From assembly GCA_009698615.1 (NCBI GenBank), contig WLPU01000001.1, forward strand, positions 124,001-188,000: a DNA stretch of 64,000 nucleotides, given 5' to 3'. The position numbers were made by a program, and so were the translations under genes. The DNA comes from Actinomycetota bacterium. GTDB lineage: Bacteria > Actinomycetota > Actinomycetes > Nanopelagicales > Nanopelagicaceae. The notes beneath the pieces were generated by a model that was not told where the DNA came from, did no database searches, and was given only the letters and a program-made list of their open reading frames with translations. Below are positions 16,843 through 26,671 of the stretch, piece after piece. Numbering within the stretch: the first letter of the stretch is position 1; every line of letters starts with the position of its first letter.

Positions 16843-18852
16843 ATGGCCAAGCCAAAGAAAAAAGAGTCACGTAAGAAGCCTCAAACGCGTTTTCAGCGCC
16901 TGCTTCGTGGTCCGCTTTTTTGGATTCTCGTTGCAATCCTTGGTGTGACTGTCTTTGGTCAAATTTCAAGTGCTGGTAATCAGTTTAAGCATGTAAAGAC
17001 CTCAGAAATACTCGATGCTATTTCTAAAAATGAAGTTGAGTCTGTTCTGCTGATAGATAGAGAACAAAAGATTCAAGTAATTCTTAAATCTGGATCAACA
17101 ATAGAAGGCTCGAGCAAAGTCGAGGCCTCGTACATCACTGGCCAAGAACCTACAATTGTTGACGCCCTTACTGGAAATCCGCCACCAAAGTCGTGGACGG
17201 TAAAAGTCGCCTCTCAATCGTTATTACTGTCGCTCTTCTTTTCATTCGGACCGATACTAATTATCGGATTCCTCTTCTTCTTAATGATGAGTCAAGCCCA
17301 AGGTGGCAATCGTGCATTTTCATTTGGTCGCTCGCGAGCAAAACTTCAAACCGATGATGTACCTAAGACAACTTTTGCTGATGTAGCAGGAGCACAAGAG
17401 GCAGTTGCTGAACTTCTTGAGATCAAAGACTTCCTCGCAAACCCTCCTAAATATGTCGCGCTCGGTGCGAAGATTCCTAAAGGCGTGCTGCTCTATGGCC
17501 CTCCCGGAACCGGAAAAACACTCTTGGCTCGGGCTGTTGCCGGTGAAGCAAACGTTCCGTTCTACTCAATTTCTGGATCTGATTTTGTAGAAATGTTTGT
17601 TGGAGTTGGCGCTTCTAGAGTTCGAGATCTTTTTAATCAAGCACGTGAAAATGCGCCGGCAATTGTTTTTGTTGATGAAATCGATGCAGTTGGACGCCAA
17701 CGTGGTGCTGGTATGGGTGGCGGACACGATGAACGTGAACAGACACTGAACCAATTGCTTGTTGAGATGGATGGATTTGAAACTAATGGTCAAGTAATTC
17801 TTATTGCTGCAACCAACAGGCCAGATGTTTTGGATCCAGCTCTTTTGCGTCCCGGACGTTTTGATCGCCAAATTCCAGTTGAGCGTCCAGACCTCAAGGG
17901 GCGTGAAGAAATTCTTAAAGTTCATGCCAAGGGCAAACCGCTGGATGAGTCAGTTGAACTCTTGAATTACGCTCGTCGGACTCCTGGATTTACTGGCGCT
18001 GATTTAGCAAATGTCTTGAACGAAGCAGCACTTCTCACCGCACGAGAAGAGAAGAAAGTAATCGGTAATTCAGAACTTGATGAGGCGATTGATCGAGTGA
18101 TGGCAGGCCCACAACGCAAGAGTCGCTTGATGAGCGAGGAAGAACGTCGTGTTACCGCTTATCACGAAGCAGGTCATGCATTGGTAGCACATGCGTTGCC
18201 ACATACCGATCCAGTTCACAAAATCACAATCATGCCGCGTGGCAGAGCACTTGGTTACACGATGGTGTTACCTGATGAGGATAAGTATTCGACAACCCGC
18301 AACCAATTACTAGATCAACTTTCATACGCACTTGGCGGTCGCGCAGCAGAAGAACTTATTTTTCATGACCCATCTACTGGCGCAAGTAACGATATTGAAA
18401 AAGCAACTGCACTAGCCCGAGCAATGGTTACTCAGTACGGAATGACCGAAGCCATTGGTGCAATAAAATTAGGAAGCGATGCCACAGAACCATTCATGGG
18501 CCGCGACTATGGACACACCCGTGATTTTTCCGAAAGCATTGCTGCGATTGTCGATCAAGAGATTCGCACCCTGATAGAGAATGCCCACCAAGAAGCATTC
18601 GATATTTTGGCTGAAAACCGAGCCGTTCTTGATGAAATGGTCCTTGAGTTGCTAGACCGTGAAACTCTTAACAAGGAAGAAATCGCCAAAATATTTACTC
18701 GCGTGAAGGCGTATCCATCACGCCCAGCGTGGACCGGTTCTCCTACCCGCCGCCCTTCCACGATTCCCCCAATCCCCACTCATCCTGCGAGTGTTGCAGA
18801 AGTAGAAGCTCCAAATAAGAAAGTTCGAAAGTCGAAAAAATCTAGTGAGTGA
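16843..18852 (+). CDS. ftsH: ATP-dependent zinc metalloprotease FtsH
   Basis: This membrane-anchored AAA+ protease degrades membrane and short-lived cytosolic proteins. The 669 residues hold two N-terminal transmembrane helices (about 27-45 and 126-150) around an extracytoplasmic loop and an AAA domain with [11 protein letters not shown] and [23 protein letters not shown]. The second region of homology is [20 protein letters not shown]. The M41 protease domain has the zinc motif [10 protein letters not shown], and the C-terminus is a short basic tail. ATG 16843 is preferred over the track start, which lies inside hpt. Its stop overlaps the folE start by 8 bp. Confidence 0.96.
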   Translation: MAKPKKKESRKKPQTRFQRLLRGPLFWILVAILGVTVFGQISSAGNQFKHVKTSEILDAISKNEVESVLLIDREQKIQVILKSGSTIEGSSKVEASYITGQEPTIVDALTGNPPPKSWTVKVASQSLLLSLFFSFGPILIIGFLFFLMMSQAQGGNRAFSFGRSRAKLQTDDVPKTTFADVAGAQEAVAELLEIKDFLANPPKYVALGAKIPKGVLLYGPPGTGKTLLARAVAGEANVPFYSISGSDFVEMFVGVGASRVRDLFNQARENAPAIVFVDEIDAVGRQRGAGMGGGHDEREQTLNQLLVEMDGFETNGQVILIAATNRPDVLDPALLRPGRFDRQIPVERPDLKGREEILKVHAKGKPLDESVELLNYARRTPGFTGADLANVLNEAALLTAREEKKVIGNSELDEAIDRVMAGPQRKSRLMSEEERRVTAYHEAGHALVAHALPHTDPVHKITIMPRGRALGYTMVLPDEDKYSTTRNQLLDQLSYALGGRAAEELIFHDPSTGASNDIEKATALARAMVTQYGMTEAIGAIKLGSDATEPFMGRDYGHTRDFSESIAAIVDQEIRTLIENAHQEAFDILAENRAVLDEMVLELLDRETLNKEEIAKIFTRVKAYPSRPAWTGSPTRRPSTIPPIPTHPASVAEVEAPNKKVRKSKKSSE

Positions 18853-19456
18853 TGTCAATTCGATTTCAATGGGTCCACAAGATGGCCGAGCAAAAAATCC
18901 TTATGATCAAGATCGCGCAGAGCGAGCGGTCAAAGAGTTATTAATCGCACTAGGCGAGGATCCAGAGCGAGATGGACTTCGCGAGACTCCTGCACGAGTT
19001 GCAAGGGCATTGGGTGAAAATTTTGCTGGACTTTGGCAAGCACCAGAGGAAGTACTAACGACAACCTTTGATATCGGCCACGAAGAATTAGTAATCATTC
19101 GCGATATCGATGTTTTTTCTCACTGCGAACATCACCTGACACCTTTCCACGGTGTTGCACACATCGGATACATTCCGTCTGGGCGCATTACTGGACTTTC
19201 AAAGATCGCACGCCTGGTAGACCTTTTTGCAAAACGACCACAGGTTCAAGAGCGCATGACATCGCAGATTGCTGATGCCTTAGTCGAAATTCTTCAACCA
19301 GCAGGCGTCATTGTGATCGTTGAATGTGAACATTTATGTATGTCGATGCGTGGAGTGAAAAAAACTCAAGCAACAACGGTAACTAGCGCAGTGCGTGGAA
19401 TTTTGCGTGATCCAACAACGCGCGCAGAAGCAATTAGTCTCATCACTCGCAAGTAG
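18845..19456 (+). CDS. folE: GTP cyclohydrolase I
   Basis: FolE opens GTP to 7,8-dihydroneopterin triphosphate, the first step of folate synthesis. The 203 residues contain [17 protein letters not shown], the zinc-site [19 protein letters not shown] (Cys and His ligands) and [14 protein letters not shown] with the second zinc Cys. It is the first of four consecutive folate genes (folE-folP-folB-folK), starts at a GTG inside the end of ftsH, and has the usual actinobacterial placement. Confidence 0.95.
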   Translation: MSDVNSISMGPQDGRAKNPYDQDRAERAVKELLIALGEDPERDGLRETPARVARALGENFAGLWQAPEEVLTTTFDIGHEELVIIRDIDVFSHCEHHLTPFHGVAHIGYIPSGRITGLSKIARLVDLFAKRPQVQERMTSQIADALVEILQPAGVIVIVECEHLCMSMRGVKKTQATTVTSAVRGILRDPTTRAEAISLITRK

Positions 19457-19460
19457 TTCC

Positions 19461-20279
19461 ATGTCGCTTTCAAAGCTGTCGCTGCCATCTAATCGAACTA
19501 TTGTGATGGGAATTATCAACGTGACACCAGACTCATTTGCTGATGGCGGGCGCTATGACACCGCGGTAACAGCTATCGAACGTGGTTTAGAAATGATTGC
19601 CGAAGGAGTCGACATCATCGACGTAGGTGGAGAATCAACTAGGCCAGGCGCCGATCGAGTGAGTCCTCAAGAAGAAGAAAACCGCGTAATTCCAGTTATC
19701 CAGGCACTTGCAGCTGCTGGTGCCATTGTCAGCATCGACACAAAGCGCTCGATGGTGGCAAGTGCTGCAATTCAAGCAGGGGCGAAGATTGTTAACGATG
19801 TGAGTGCGGGTCTTTCAGATTCCCAGATGCTCTCCACAGTTGCATCCCTTGGTTGCCCTTATATCGCTATGCATACTCGGGGAAACTCAAAAGAGATGAA
19901 TTCTCTTGCCACCTATCAAGACGTTGTTGCAGAAGTTATTTCAGAACTCAGTGCCCGCATTGCAGATGCTCTTGCAGCAGGGATTACGAAAGACAATATT
20001 GTGCTTGACCCAGGCTTAGGTTTTGCTAAAGAACCAGAACATAATTGGGCGCTTCTTCGAAACTTAGACGCTCTTGAGGCGCTCGGATATCCGGTGCTGG
20101 TGGGCGCATCTCGCAAGAGATTCTTAGGCACTTTAGTCGGCAGTGATAATCCTGAGGATAGAGAGGCAGCAACGATTGCCTTAACTGGACTACTTGCCAG
20201 AGGCGGTACATGGGGAGTTAGAGTTCATAGCGTGAAACCTCATCGGGATGCAATTGCAGTAGCGGGTAAGTTCGCATGA
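19461..20279 (+). CDS. folP: Dihydropteroate synthase
   Basis: FolP condenses hydroxymethyl-dihydropterin diphosphate with p-aminobenzoate and is the sulfonamide target. The 272 residues show GIINVTPDSFADGGRY, DVGGESTRPGADRV and the Lys/Arg-containing GASRKRFLG motif near the C-terminus, with SIDTKRSMVA in between. ATG 19461, just after the folE stop, is the right start; the track's extension overlaps folE. FolB follows with an ATGA overlap. Confidence 0.95.
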   Translation: MSLSKLSLPSNRTIVMGIINVTPDSFADGGRYDTAVTAIERGLEMIAEGVDIIDVGGESTRPGADRVSPQEEENRVIPVIQALAAAGAIVSIDTKRSMVASAAIQAGAKIVNDVSAGLSDSQMLSTVASLGCPYIAMHTRGNSKEMNSLATYQDVVAEVISELSARIADALAAGITKDNIVLDPGLGFAKEPEHNWALLRNLDALEALGYPVLVGASRKRFLGTLVGSDNPEDREAATIALTGLLARGGTWGVRVHSVKPHRDAIAVAGKFA

Positions 20280-20638
20280 GTGATCTCATTTCAGTCAAAG
20301 GAATTCATGGATTTGGGTATCACGGTGTCTTAGAACACGAGAGAAAAAACGGACAAGATTTTTATGTCGATGTCATATTGACTCTTGATCTTTATAAGGC
20401 CTCTGTAAGCGATGAACTACCTGACACGATTAATTATGCACAAGTGTGCGATTTAGTCAGTGCAGAAATTATTGGCCCACCTTTCAGGTTGATTGAACGC
20501 CTCGCAGGGCAAATCGGAGACTTACTTTTGGCATTATTTCCACAACTAAAAGCAGTTTCGGTCACAGTTCATAAGCCTCATGCGCCAGTAGCGCTCGAAG
20601 TACTAGATATTTCAGTAACCATTGAGCGCAAGCGGTGA
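20276..20638 (+). CDS. folB: Dihydroneopterin aldolase
   Basis: FolB cleaves dihydroneopterin to 6-hydroxymethyl-dihydropterin. The 120 residues are the full family length and include the N-terminal KGIHGFGYHGVLEHERKNGQ segment. The substrate-binding IERLAGQIGDLLLALFP helix and the closing HKPHAPVA block follow. It is coupled by 4-bp overlaps to folP upstream and folK downstream. Confidence 0.94.
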   Translation: MSDLISVKGIHGFGYHGVLEHERKNGQDFYVDVILTLDLYKASVSDELPDTINYAQVCDLVSAEIIGPPFRLIERLAGQIGDLLLALFPQLKAVSVTVHKPHAPVALEVLDISVTIERKR

Positions 20639-21087
20639 GAGCCGTTGTTGCAATCGGCGCGAATCTGGATGAACCAAAAGCAGCAGTAGAACTTGCAATT
20701 GAATTACTCAAGCAGGCAACTGAACTTGTTGCGGCCTCCTCTTTACATACTACGAAACCAGTCGGTGGGCCCGCTCAGCCAGATTATGTGAATGCAGTAT
20801 GCATTCTGGAGAGTGATTTGCCCGCAGTAGAGCTATTGCACTTGCTTCAGGGTATTGAAAAAAGTATGGGGAGAGTGCGCGAAGAAAAATGGGGCCCACG
20901 GATCATTGATTTAGATCTCATCAGCTATGGAACGCTCCTCAGCCAAGATATTGATTTAACGCTGCCTCACCCATTTGCTCACCAGAGGCGATTCGTGCTG
21001 GAACCGTGGTTAGAAATTGATCCCGATGCGCACCTGTTGACCCATGGCTTAGTGGCGGAGATTTTGGTGCAATTACCACCTGCCTAG
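20635..21087 (+). CDS. folK: 2-amino-4-hydroxy-6-hydroxymethyldihydropteridine pyrophosphokinase
   Basis: FolK transfers pyrophosphate from ATP to hydroxymethyl-dihydropterin, supplying FolP. The 150 residues include AIGANLDEPKAAVELAIELL and the ATP/metal motif WGPRIIDLDLISYG (two catalytic Asp), then LPHPFAHQRRFVLEPWLEI. GTG 20635 overlaps the folB stop (GTGA). It is the last of the folate genes; panC begins 44 bp later with its own binding site. Confidence 0.94.
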   Translation: MRAVVAIGANLDEPKAAVELAIELLKQATELVAASSLHTTKPVGGPAQPDYVNAVCILESDLPAVELLHLLQGIEKSMGRVREEKWGPRIIDLDLISYGTLLSQDIDLTLPHPFAHQRRFVLEPWLEIDPDAHLLTHGLVAEILVQLPPA

Positions 21088-21131
21088 TAAACTCACATTC
21101 TTAGCCCGGTACCCTGAAAGGACTGGAGCAA

Positions 21132-21938
21132 ATGAAAATTGTTACACGCGCAAATGAGTTACCTCATCACGGGGCACTAGTGCCCACGATGGGCGCTCTT
21201 CATGCTGGCCACGCTGCACTCATTGAGCAGGCAAGAAATATCAGTGAGAATGTAATCGTCAGTGTATTTATAAACCCACTTCAATTTGAATCTTCTGAAG
21301 ATTTAGAACTTTATCCAAGTACGCCAGAAGTTGATGCGAAGATCGCAAAAGATGCCGGAGCTACAACGTTATGGCTCGCGCAAAGCCAGGAAATTTATCC
21401 TGGGCCGCTTGAGAAGTTAACGGCCGGGAAAGTCGGAGAACTATATGAAGGCGCACATCGTTTTGGACATTTTGGCGGAGTCCTTACTGTCGTTAAAAGG
21501 CTATTTGAAATAACCAAGCCCCGCTGTGCGGTTTTTGGCGAGAAAGACTTTCAGCAATTGTTTCTGATCAAAAAGATGGTAGAAGAATTACATTTGGCTG
21601 TTGAAATTCACTCTGTAGAAACAGTTCGAACCCTCGAAGGTTTAGCTCTTTCATCAAGGAATATCCGTCTGGGCAAAGAGTTTGAGGATGCGGCGACTAT
21701 TATTTCTCAGGCACTCTTTGAAGCATCCCGTGCAGCCACTTTGACTGAGGCCGAGCAAGCTCTGCGAAGAACGTTAGCGACAGAACCAAAGTTTGCAATT
21801 GACTATGCCGAGATCATAGATGCAGCCACCTTTGATCTAGCCAATAGCCAGACGAGGGATAAGCGTGCAATTGTTGCCGGTTGGATAAATGGAGTGCGTT
21901 TGATCGACAATATGACAATGACGGGTCTTGCGGGATGA
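21132..21938 (+). CDS. panC: Pantothenate synthetase
   Basis: PanC joins pantoate and beta-alanine with ATP. The 268 residues carry VPTMGALHAGHAALIEQA (HxGH-type nucleotide motif), VSVFINPLQF, VFGEKDFQQLFLIKKMV and the KMSKS-like LALSSRNIRL segment. GGAG lies 5 nt before the ATG. The partner genes panB and panD are not in the window; panD commonly follows panC in actinobacteria, but nadB takes that position here with an ATGA overlap. Confidence 0.94.
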   Translation: MKIVTRANELPHHGALVPTMGALHAGHAALIEQARNISENVIVSVFINPLQFESSEDLELYPSTPEVDAKIAKDAGATTLWLAQSQEIYPGPLEKLTAGKVGELYEGAHRFGHFGGVLTVVKRLFEITKPRCAVFGEKDFQQLFLIKKMVEELHLAVEIHSVETVRTLEGLALSSRNIRLGKEFEDAATIISQALFEASRAATLTEAEQALRRTLATEPKFAIDYAEIIDAATFDLANSQTRDKRAIVAGWINGVRLIDNMTMTGLAG

Positions 21939-23545
21939 AATTACTTGCACCCAACCCTGGCTGGACGGCTCGCGCCGATGTGATTGTTGTTGGCTCTGGC
22001 GTTGCTGGATTAACAACCGCGCTTCAAATGAGAACTTTTGGTCTTTCGGTTTTACTTGTAACTAAAGCACGAGTCGATGAAGGTTCTACTAAATGGGCAC
22101 AGGGTGGAATTGCCGCAGCACTTGGGCCGGGAGATTCTCCAGATCAACATGAAAAAGACACACTTGTTGCAGGTGCAGGGTTGTGTGATGGCGCGGCAGT
22201 TAAAGTCTTAGTTTCCGAAGGCCCAGAAGCGGTACGAAAACTGATTTCACGCGGCGCAGTTTTTGATAAAGAGGCAACTGGTGATTTAGCGTTCACTCGC
22301 GAAGGCGGACACTTACGTAATCGCATTTTGCACGCTGGTGGAGATGCAACTGGCGCTGAAGTTTCCCGAGCATTGCTTGCTGCTGTCCGCAATGACGCAG
22401 ATATTGAAGTTGTCGAGCATGCACTTGTTCTTGATGCGCTCAAAGATGCACATGGCGCTGTGTGCGGAGTTACTTTGCACGTGATTGGTGCCGGCACTAG
22501 GGATGGTGTCGGACAAGCAATGGCACGTGCTGTTGTTTTGGCAACTGGCGGTCTCGGTCAAGTATTTGCTCAAACTACTAATCCGTCGGTGTCGACGGGC
22601 GATGGAGTTGCTCTAGCGTTACGCGCAGGGGCATTTGTTTCCGATGTGGAATTTATTCAATTTCATCCCACCGTTTTGTGGTTAGGAGATGAATCCCAAG
22701 GTCAACAACCATTGATTAGCGAAGCGGTGCGCGGAGAAGGCGCATATTTACTCGATGATCAGGGAAAACGGTTTATGGTTGAACTACATCCACTTGCCGA
22801 ATTAGCACCTCGCGATGTTGTAGCTATTGCGATCATGAGACAAATGAATGCAACTGGCGCACATCACGTGTGGTTAGATGTCAGACACATTGTTGGTTTT
22901 GCCGAGCGCTTTCCTACTATTTATGCCTCTTGTTTGGCACATCAGATCAATCCTCTTACAGATTTGATTCCAGTCTCACCTGCCTCGCATTACGCGTCAG
23001 GTGGAGTCAGGGTGGACCTTAACGGTAAAACAAGTATTGCTGGGCTTTATGCCTGCGGTGAAACAGCATGTTCTGGCGTACATGGAGCCAATAGATTGGC
23101 ATCTAATTCGCTCCTTGAAGGTTTAGTTTTTAGCGCACGCATTGCAGCAGATATAGCTGCAAGCAAATCTAACTTCTTAACGCCTGCAGCCCTTGATGAA
23201 CCAACGTTTCTATTGGATCCAGGAGTGCGCAAAGATCTTCAAGCAAGCATGAGTCGTGGGGCTGGTGTTCTTCGTTCAGCATCCTCTCTAAATAAAACAC
23301 AGAATGATCTACAGGAAATCGGCAAGCATCTCAGCCAAACTCCTTGCGTTGAAGCATGGGAAACAACCAACTTGTATTACTTGGCAGAAGCAATTGTGCG
23401 CTCTGCTTTGGCAAGGCAAGAAACAAGAGGATCTCACTGGCGTGAAGATTTTCCAGAGCAATCATCACAATGGTCAAAACGAATCTCTCAACATCTGGAT
23501 GCTCTGGGGCAATGGAGCTCAACAACACAGGCGGTGGTTAACTAA
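21935..23545 (+). CDS. nadB: L-aspartate oxidase
   Basis: This FAD enzyme oxidises aspartate to iminoaspartate, the first step of de novo NAD synthesis. The 536 residues have the dinucleotide-binding DVIVVGSGVAGLTTALQM near the N-terminus and ARVDEGSTKWAQGGIAAALG. Also present are EFIQFHPT, YACGETACSGVHGANRLASNSLLEGLVF and a C-terminal helical domain. ATG 21935 overlaps the panC stop, so the track's longer start is rejected. NadC follows in a TAATG overlap. The partner quinolinate synthase gene nadA is not in this window. Confidence 0.94.
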   Translation: MKLLAPNPGWTARADVIVVGSGVAGLTTALQMRTFGLSVLLVTKARVDEGSTKWAQGGIAAALGPGDSPDQHEKDTLVAGAGLCDGAAVKVLVSEGPEAVRKLISRGAVFDKEATGDLAFTREGGHLRNRILHAGGDATGAEVSRALLAAVRNDADIEVVEHALVLDALKDAHGAVCGVTLHVIGAGTRDGVGQAMARAVVLATGGLGQVFAQTTNPSVSTGDGVALALRAGAFVSDVEFIQFHPTVLWLGDESQGQQPLISEAVRGEGAYLLDDQGKRFMVELHPLAELAPRDVVAIAIMRQMNATGAHHVWLDVRHIVGFAERFPTIYASCLAHQINPLTDLIPVSPASHYASGGVRVDLNGKTSIAGLYACGETACSGVHGANRLASNSLLEGLVFSARIAADIAASKSNFLTPAALDEPTFLLDPGVRKDLQASMSRGAGVLRSASSLNKTQNDLQEIGKHLSQTPCVEAWETTNLYYLAEAIVRSALARQETRGSHWREDFPEQSSQWSKRISQHLDALGQWSSTTQAVVN

Positions 23546-24372
23546 TGGAGTACACAGAATTAATTAAAAAGGCGATTGCAGAGGATTTAGGCGGCGGTGA
23601 AGATGTCACCTCACTTGCAACAGTTGATGAGAGTGAGCGCGCGACAGCTGAATTTAGAAGTAGAAAAAATGGCGTTGTTGCCGGCGTAAATGTCGCGAAG
23701 GAGACTTTGGAAATTCTAGGCATCACGGATGTCGAAATATTGATATCAGATGGTCAAAAGGTTCGCGCTGGTGAAGTTCTATTGCGAGCCCGCGGAAATA
23801 CTCGCTCTCTCTTATTAGCAGAGCGCACAGCTCTTAATTTCCTGGGACATTTGAGCGGTATCGCAACCCTGACACATCTTTGGGTTGATGCCGTTGCTGG
23901 TTCCACAACACAGATTCGTGACACCAGGAAAACAACTCCAGGATTACGGGAACTAGAAAAATACGCTGTCCGCATGGGTGGCGGGGTAAATCATCGCCTT
24001 ACCCTTGGCGAATCAGCGCTAATAAAAGATAACCATATTGAAGCAGCCGGTGGAGTGGCAGCCGCTTTTTTCCGCGTGCGTTCGATGTATCCCACGCTAG
24101 AAGTCGAAGTTGAAGTCGATACTTTGGATCAGTTACGCGAAATTGTCCCTCTTGCTCCAGATCTTATTTTGCTCGACAACATGAGCGTTAAAGATTGCGA
24201 AAGCGCTGTATCTATTGTGAATGGTGCAATAAAACTAGAAGCTTCTGGCGGTTTAACGCTAGAAAATGCTAAGAGTTATGCCTCAACCGGCGTTGACTAT
24301 TTAGCTGTTGGAGCGCTGACCCACTCGGCGCCTGTATTAGATATCGGACTCGACCTAAAGGCGGAGATCTAA
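23545..24372 (+). CDS. nadC: Nicotinate-nucleotide pyrophosphorylase (carboxylating)
   Basis: NadC converts quinolinate plus PRPP to nicotinate mononucleotide. The 275 residues include ERTALNFLGHLSGIAT, RDTRKTTPGLRELEKYAVRMGGGVNHR, the lysine in ESALIKDNHIEAAGG, and the alpha/beta barrel LLDNMSVKDCE and EASGGLTLENAKSYASTGVDYLAVGALTHS. Its start shares a base with the nadB stop, and coaX follows directly. Confidence 0.95.
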   Translation: MEYTELIKKAIAEDLGGGEDVTSLATVDESERATAEFRSRKNGVVAGVNVAKETLEILGITDVEILISDGQKVRAGEVLLRARGNTRSLLLAERTALNFLGHLSGIATLTHLWVDAVAGSTTQIRDTRKTTPGLRELEKYAVRMGGGVNHRLTLGESALIKDNHIEAAGGVAAAFFRVRSMYPTLEVEVEVDTLDQLREIVPLAPDLILLDNMSVKDCESAVSIVNGAIKLEASGGLTLENAKSYASTGVDYLAVGALTHSAPVLDIGLDLKAEI

Positions 24373-25140
24373 ATGTTACTTACAATCGATGTTGGAAATA
24401 CAAATACTGTACTTGGAGTATTTAAGAATGAGGAGTTGGTTCGTTCATGGCGCGTCAAGACTGATCCGCGCAACACGGCTGATGAATTGTGGTTGCAGTT
24501 TGGTGCACTAGTTAGCGACTACGACATCGATGGACTTGCAGTTTGTTCAACTGTCCCAGCAACACTTCGAGAACTACGCACAATGATTTCAGATTATTTT
24601 CCAAATATTCGCACGACAATAGTTGAACCTGGAATTAAAACTGGTGTTCCACTTTTGGTGGATAATCCAAAAGAGATTGGTGCAGACCGAATCGTCAATA
24701 CTCTGGCTGCGCATACTCTCTATCCAAGCGGCCCTGCCATTGTTGTTGATTTTGGAACATCAACGAATTTGGACGTCGTCTCTCCTAAAGGTGAATTCTT
24801 AGGTGGCGCGCTGGCTCCTGGAATTGAAATTTCAGTCGATGCCCTTGCTGCTCGAGCGGCTCAACTTCGCAAAGTTGAACTGGTATTGCCGCGTTCGGTA
24901 ATAGGTAAAAACACAGTCGAGGCGCTGCAATCTGGAACGATTTACGGTTTCGCTGGACAAGTTGACGGCCTTGTTAATCGAATAACCGCTGAGTTAAAGC
25001 TCACCTATCCAGATTCGCCGACAGTGATCGCAACAGGAGGCCTTGCACCTCTGGTTATTGGTATCTCCGAGCGAATTGAGCATCACCAGCCGGACCTAAC
25101 GCTAATTGGATTGCGTTTGATTCACGAGAGAAATGCTTAA
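24373..25140 (+). CDS. coaX: Type III pantothenate kinase
   Basis: CoaX phosphorylates pantothenate, the first step toward coenzyme A. The 255 residues hold the N-terminal phosphate-loop DVGNTNTVLGVFKN, GADRIVNTLAAHTLYP, the catalytic VVDFGTSTNLDVV and GGALAPGIEISVDAL. The usual IDFGTATTFD motif appears here as VDFGTSTNLD, a conservative change. It starts on the base after the nadC stop and links panC upstream to CoA synthesis. Confidence 0.94.
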   Translation: MLLTIDVGNTNTVLGVFKNEELVRSWRVKTDPRNTADELWLQFGALVSDYDIDGLAVCSTVPATLRELRTMISDYFPNIRTTIVEPGIKTGVPLLVDNPKEIGADRIVNTLAAHTLYPSGPAIVVDFGTSTNLDVVSPKGEFLGGALAPGIEISVDALAARAAQLRKVELVLPRSVIGKNTVEALQSGTIYGFAGQVDGLVNRITAELKLTYPDSPTVIATGGLAPLVIGISERIEHHQPDLTLIGLRLIHERNA

Positions 25141-25145
25141 ATCGG

Positions 25146-25151
25146 TAGGCT
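25146..25151 (+). promoter_or_regulatory. Possible -10 for lysS with very short leader
   Basis: TAGGCT ends 9 nt before ATG 25161. With normal spacing the leader would be only two or three bases. There is no Shine-Dalgarno. Confidence 0.4.
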
Positions 25152-25160
25152 TACGACACC

Positions 25161-26669
25161 ATGGCACAGACTCCAATCGTTGAACCGGAAGATGATTTTC
25201 CGGAGCAACTTCGCATCCGCCGCGAAAAGCGTGCCGGGCTTATTGAGCGAGGCGTTGAGCCCTACCCAGTCTGCGTCGCTCGCACAGTAACCCTTTCTGA
25301 AGTGCGCGCTAAATACGCTGCCTTGGAAATCGATGTAGCTACAGGTGATATTGAAAGTGTTACAGGCCGCATCATTTTTAAACGAGACACCGGAAAATTA
25401 TGTTTTGCAACGCTGCGTGAAGGTGATGGAACAGAACTCCAAGCAATGTTCTCACTCGATAAAGTAGGCGAGAGCTCGCTGGATTCTTGGAAGAGCGATA
25501 TTGACTTAGGTGACATCGTCAGCGTTACTGGCGAAATTATCACCTCAAAACGTGGCGAACTTTCGATTCTTGCAAATGATTGGGCGCTGGCGGCAAAGTC
25601 ATTGCGCCCACTGCCAAATGATCACAAGCCGATGTCAGAGGAGACTCGAGTTCGAATGCGTTATGTCGATCTTATTGTTCGACCAGAGGCACGGACTAAC
25701 GCTCGGATGCGCCCTGCAGTCATGCGATCGTTGCGTGATACTTTTCAATCTCGCGATTACATAGAAGTTGAAACTCCCATGTTGCAGGTGCAACATGGCG
25801 GAGCAGCTGCTCGTCCATTCAAAACACATAGCAATGCCTACGATATGGATCTTTTCTTGCGTATCGCTCCTGAGTTATTTCTCAAGCGTTGCGTGGTTGG
25901 CGGAATCGAAAGAGTCTTCGAGATCAACCGCAACTTCCGTAATGAGGGAGCGGACTCCAGCCATTCTCCAGAATTCGCAATGATTGAAAGTTATCAAGCC
26001 TATGCAGATTGGCGCACCAAGGCGGATCTTGCTCGTGCGCTCGTACAAGATGCTTCGATGGCGATCTATGGATCACACATTGCGCGTCATCATGATGGCC
26101 GAGAATCTAATCTTGGTGGAACATGGAAAGAGATTTCACTCTATGACGCCATTTCTGAAGGTGTAGGCGAGAGTGTCACTGCATTAACTTCACAGCAAGA
26201 ACTGAAGAAGATTGCTACAAAACTAGGCATAAAGATGGATCCCAATTGGATTACGGGAAAACTTGCCGAAGAGATTTTCGAGCATGTTTCTGCCGGCAAA
26301 CTCAATGAGCCAACTTTTGTTATGGGTTTTCCTATAGACAACGCTCCATTAGTGCGCGCTCATCGCGAACTACCTGGCGTTGTAGAAAAATGGGATCTTT
26401 ATGTTGATGGTTTTGAATTGGCAACTGGTTACTCCGAATTAATTGATCCAGTCATTCAGCGTGAAAGATTAGTAGAGCAGGCACGTCTTGGTGCAAAAGG
26501 TGATTTTGAAGCAATGAGCGTTGATGAAGATTTCTTACGTGCTATGGAATATGCAATGCCTCCTATGGGTGGGCTGGGAATGGGAGTTGATCGTTTATTG
26601 ATGGCCCTGACCGGTCTTGGAATTCGCGAAACAATTCTATTCCCACTTGTAAAACCAGAAGTCGAATAA
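25161..26669 (+). CDS. lysS: Lysyl-tRNA synthetase (class II)
   Basis: LysS charges lysine tRNA. The 502 residues have an OB-fold anticodon domain (about 50-160, VTGRIIFKRDTGKLCFATLREG) and a class II core. Motif 2 is in VFEINRNFRNEGADSSHSPEFAMIE and motif 3 in GGLGMGVDRLLMALTG. The motif-1 region holds SRDYIEVETPMLQ. Length is normal. It follows coaX in the actinobacterial coaX-lysS order; the lsr2 gene that often comes next is absent. Confidence 0.95.
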   Translation: MAQTPIVEPEDDFPEQLRIRREKRAGLIERGVEPYPVCVARTVTLSEVRAKYAALEIDVATGDIESVTGRIIFKRDTGKLCFATLREGDGTELQAMFSLDKVGESSLDSWKSDIDLGDIVSVTGEIITSKRGELSILANDWALAAKSLRPLPNDHKPMSEETRVRMRYVDLIVRPEARTNARMRPAVMRSLRDTFQSRDYIEVETPMLQVQHGGAAARPFKTHSNAYDMDLFLRIAPELFLKRCVVGGIERVFEINRNFRNEGADSSHSPEFAMIESYQAYADWRTKADLARALVQDASMAIYGSHIARHHDGRESNLGGTWKEISLYDAISEGVGESVTALTSQQELKKIATKLGIKMDPNWITGKLAEEIFEHVSAGKLNEPTFVMGFPIDNAPLVRAHRELPGVVEKWDLYVDGFELATGYSELIDPVIQRERLVEQARLGAKGDFEAMSVDEDFLRAMEYAMPPMGGLGMGVDRLLMALTGLGIRETILFPLVKPEVE

Positions 26670-26671
26670 TA

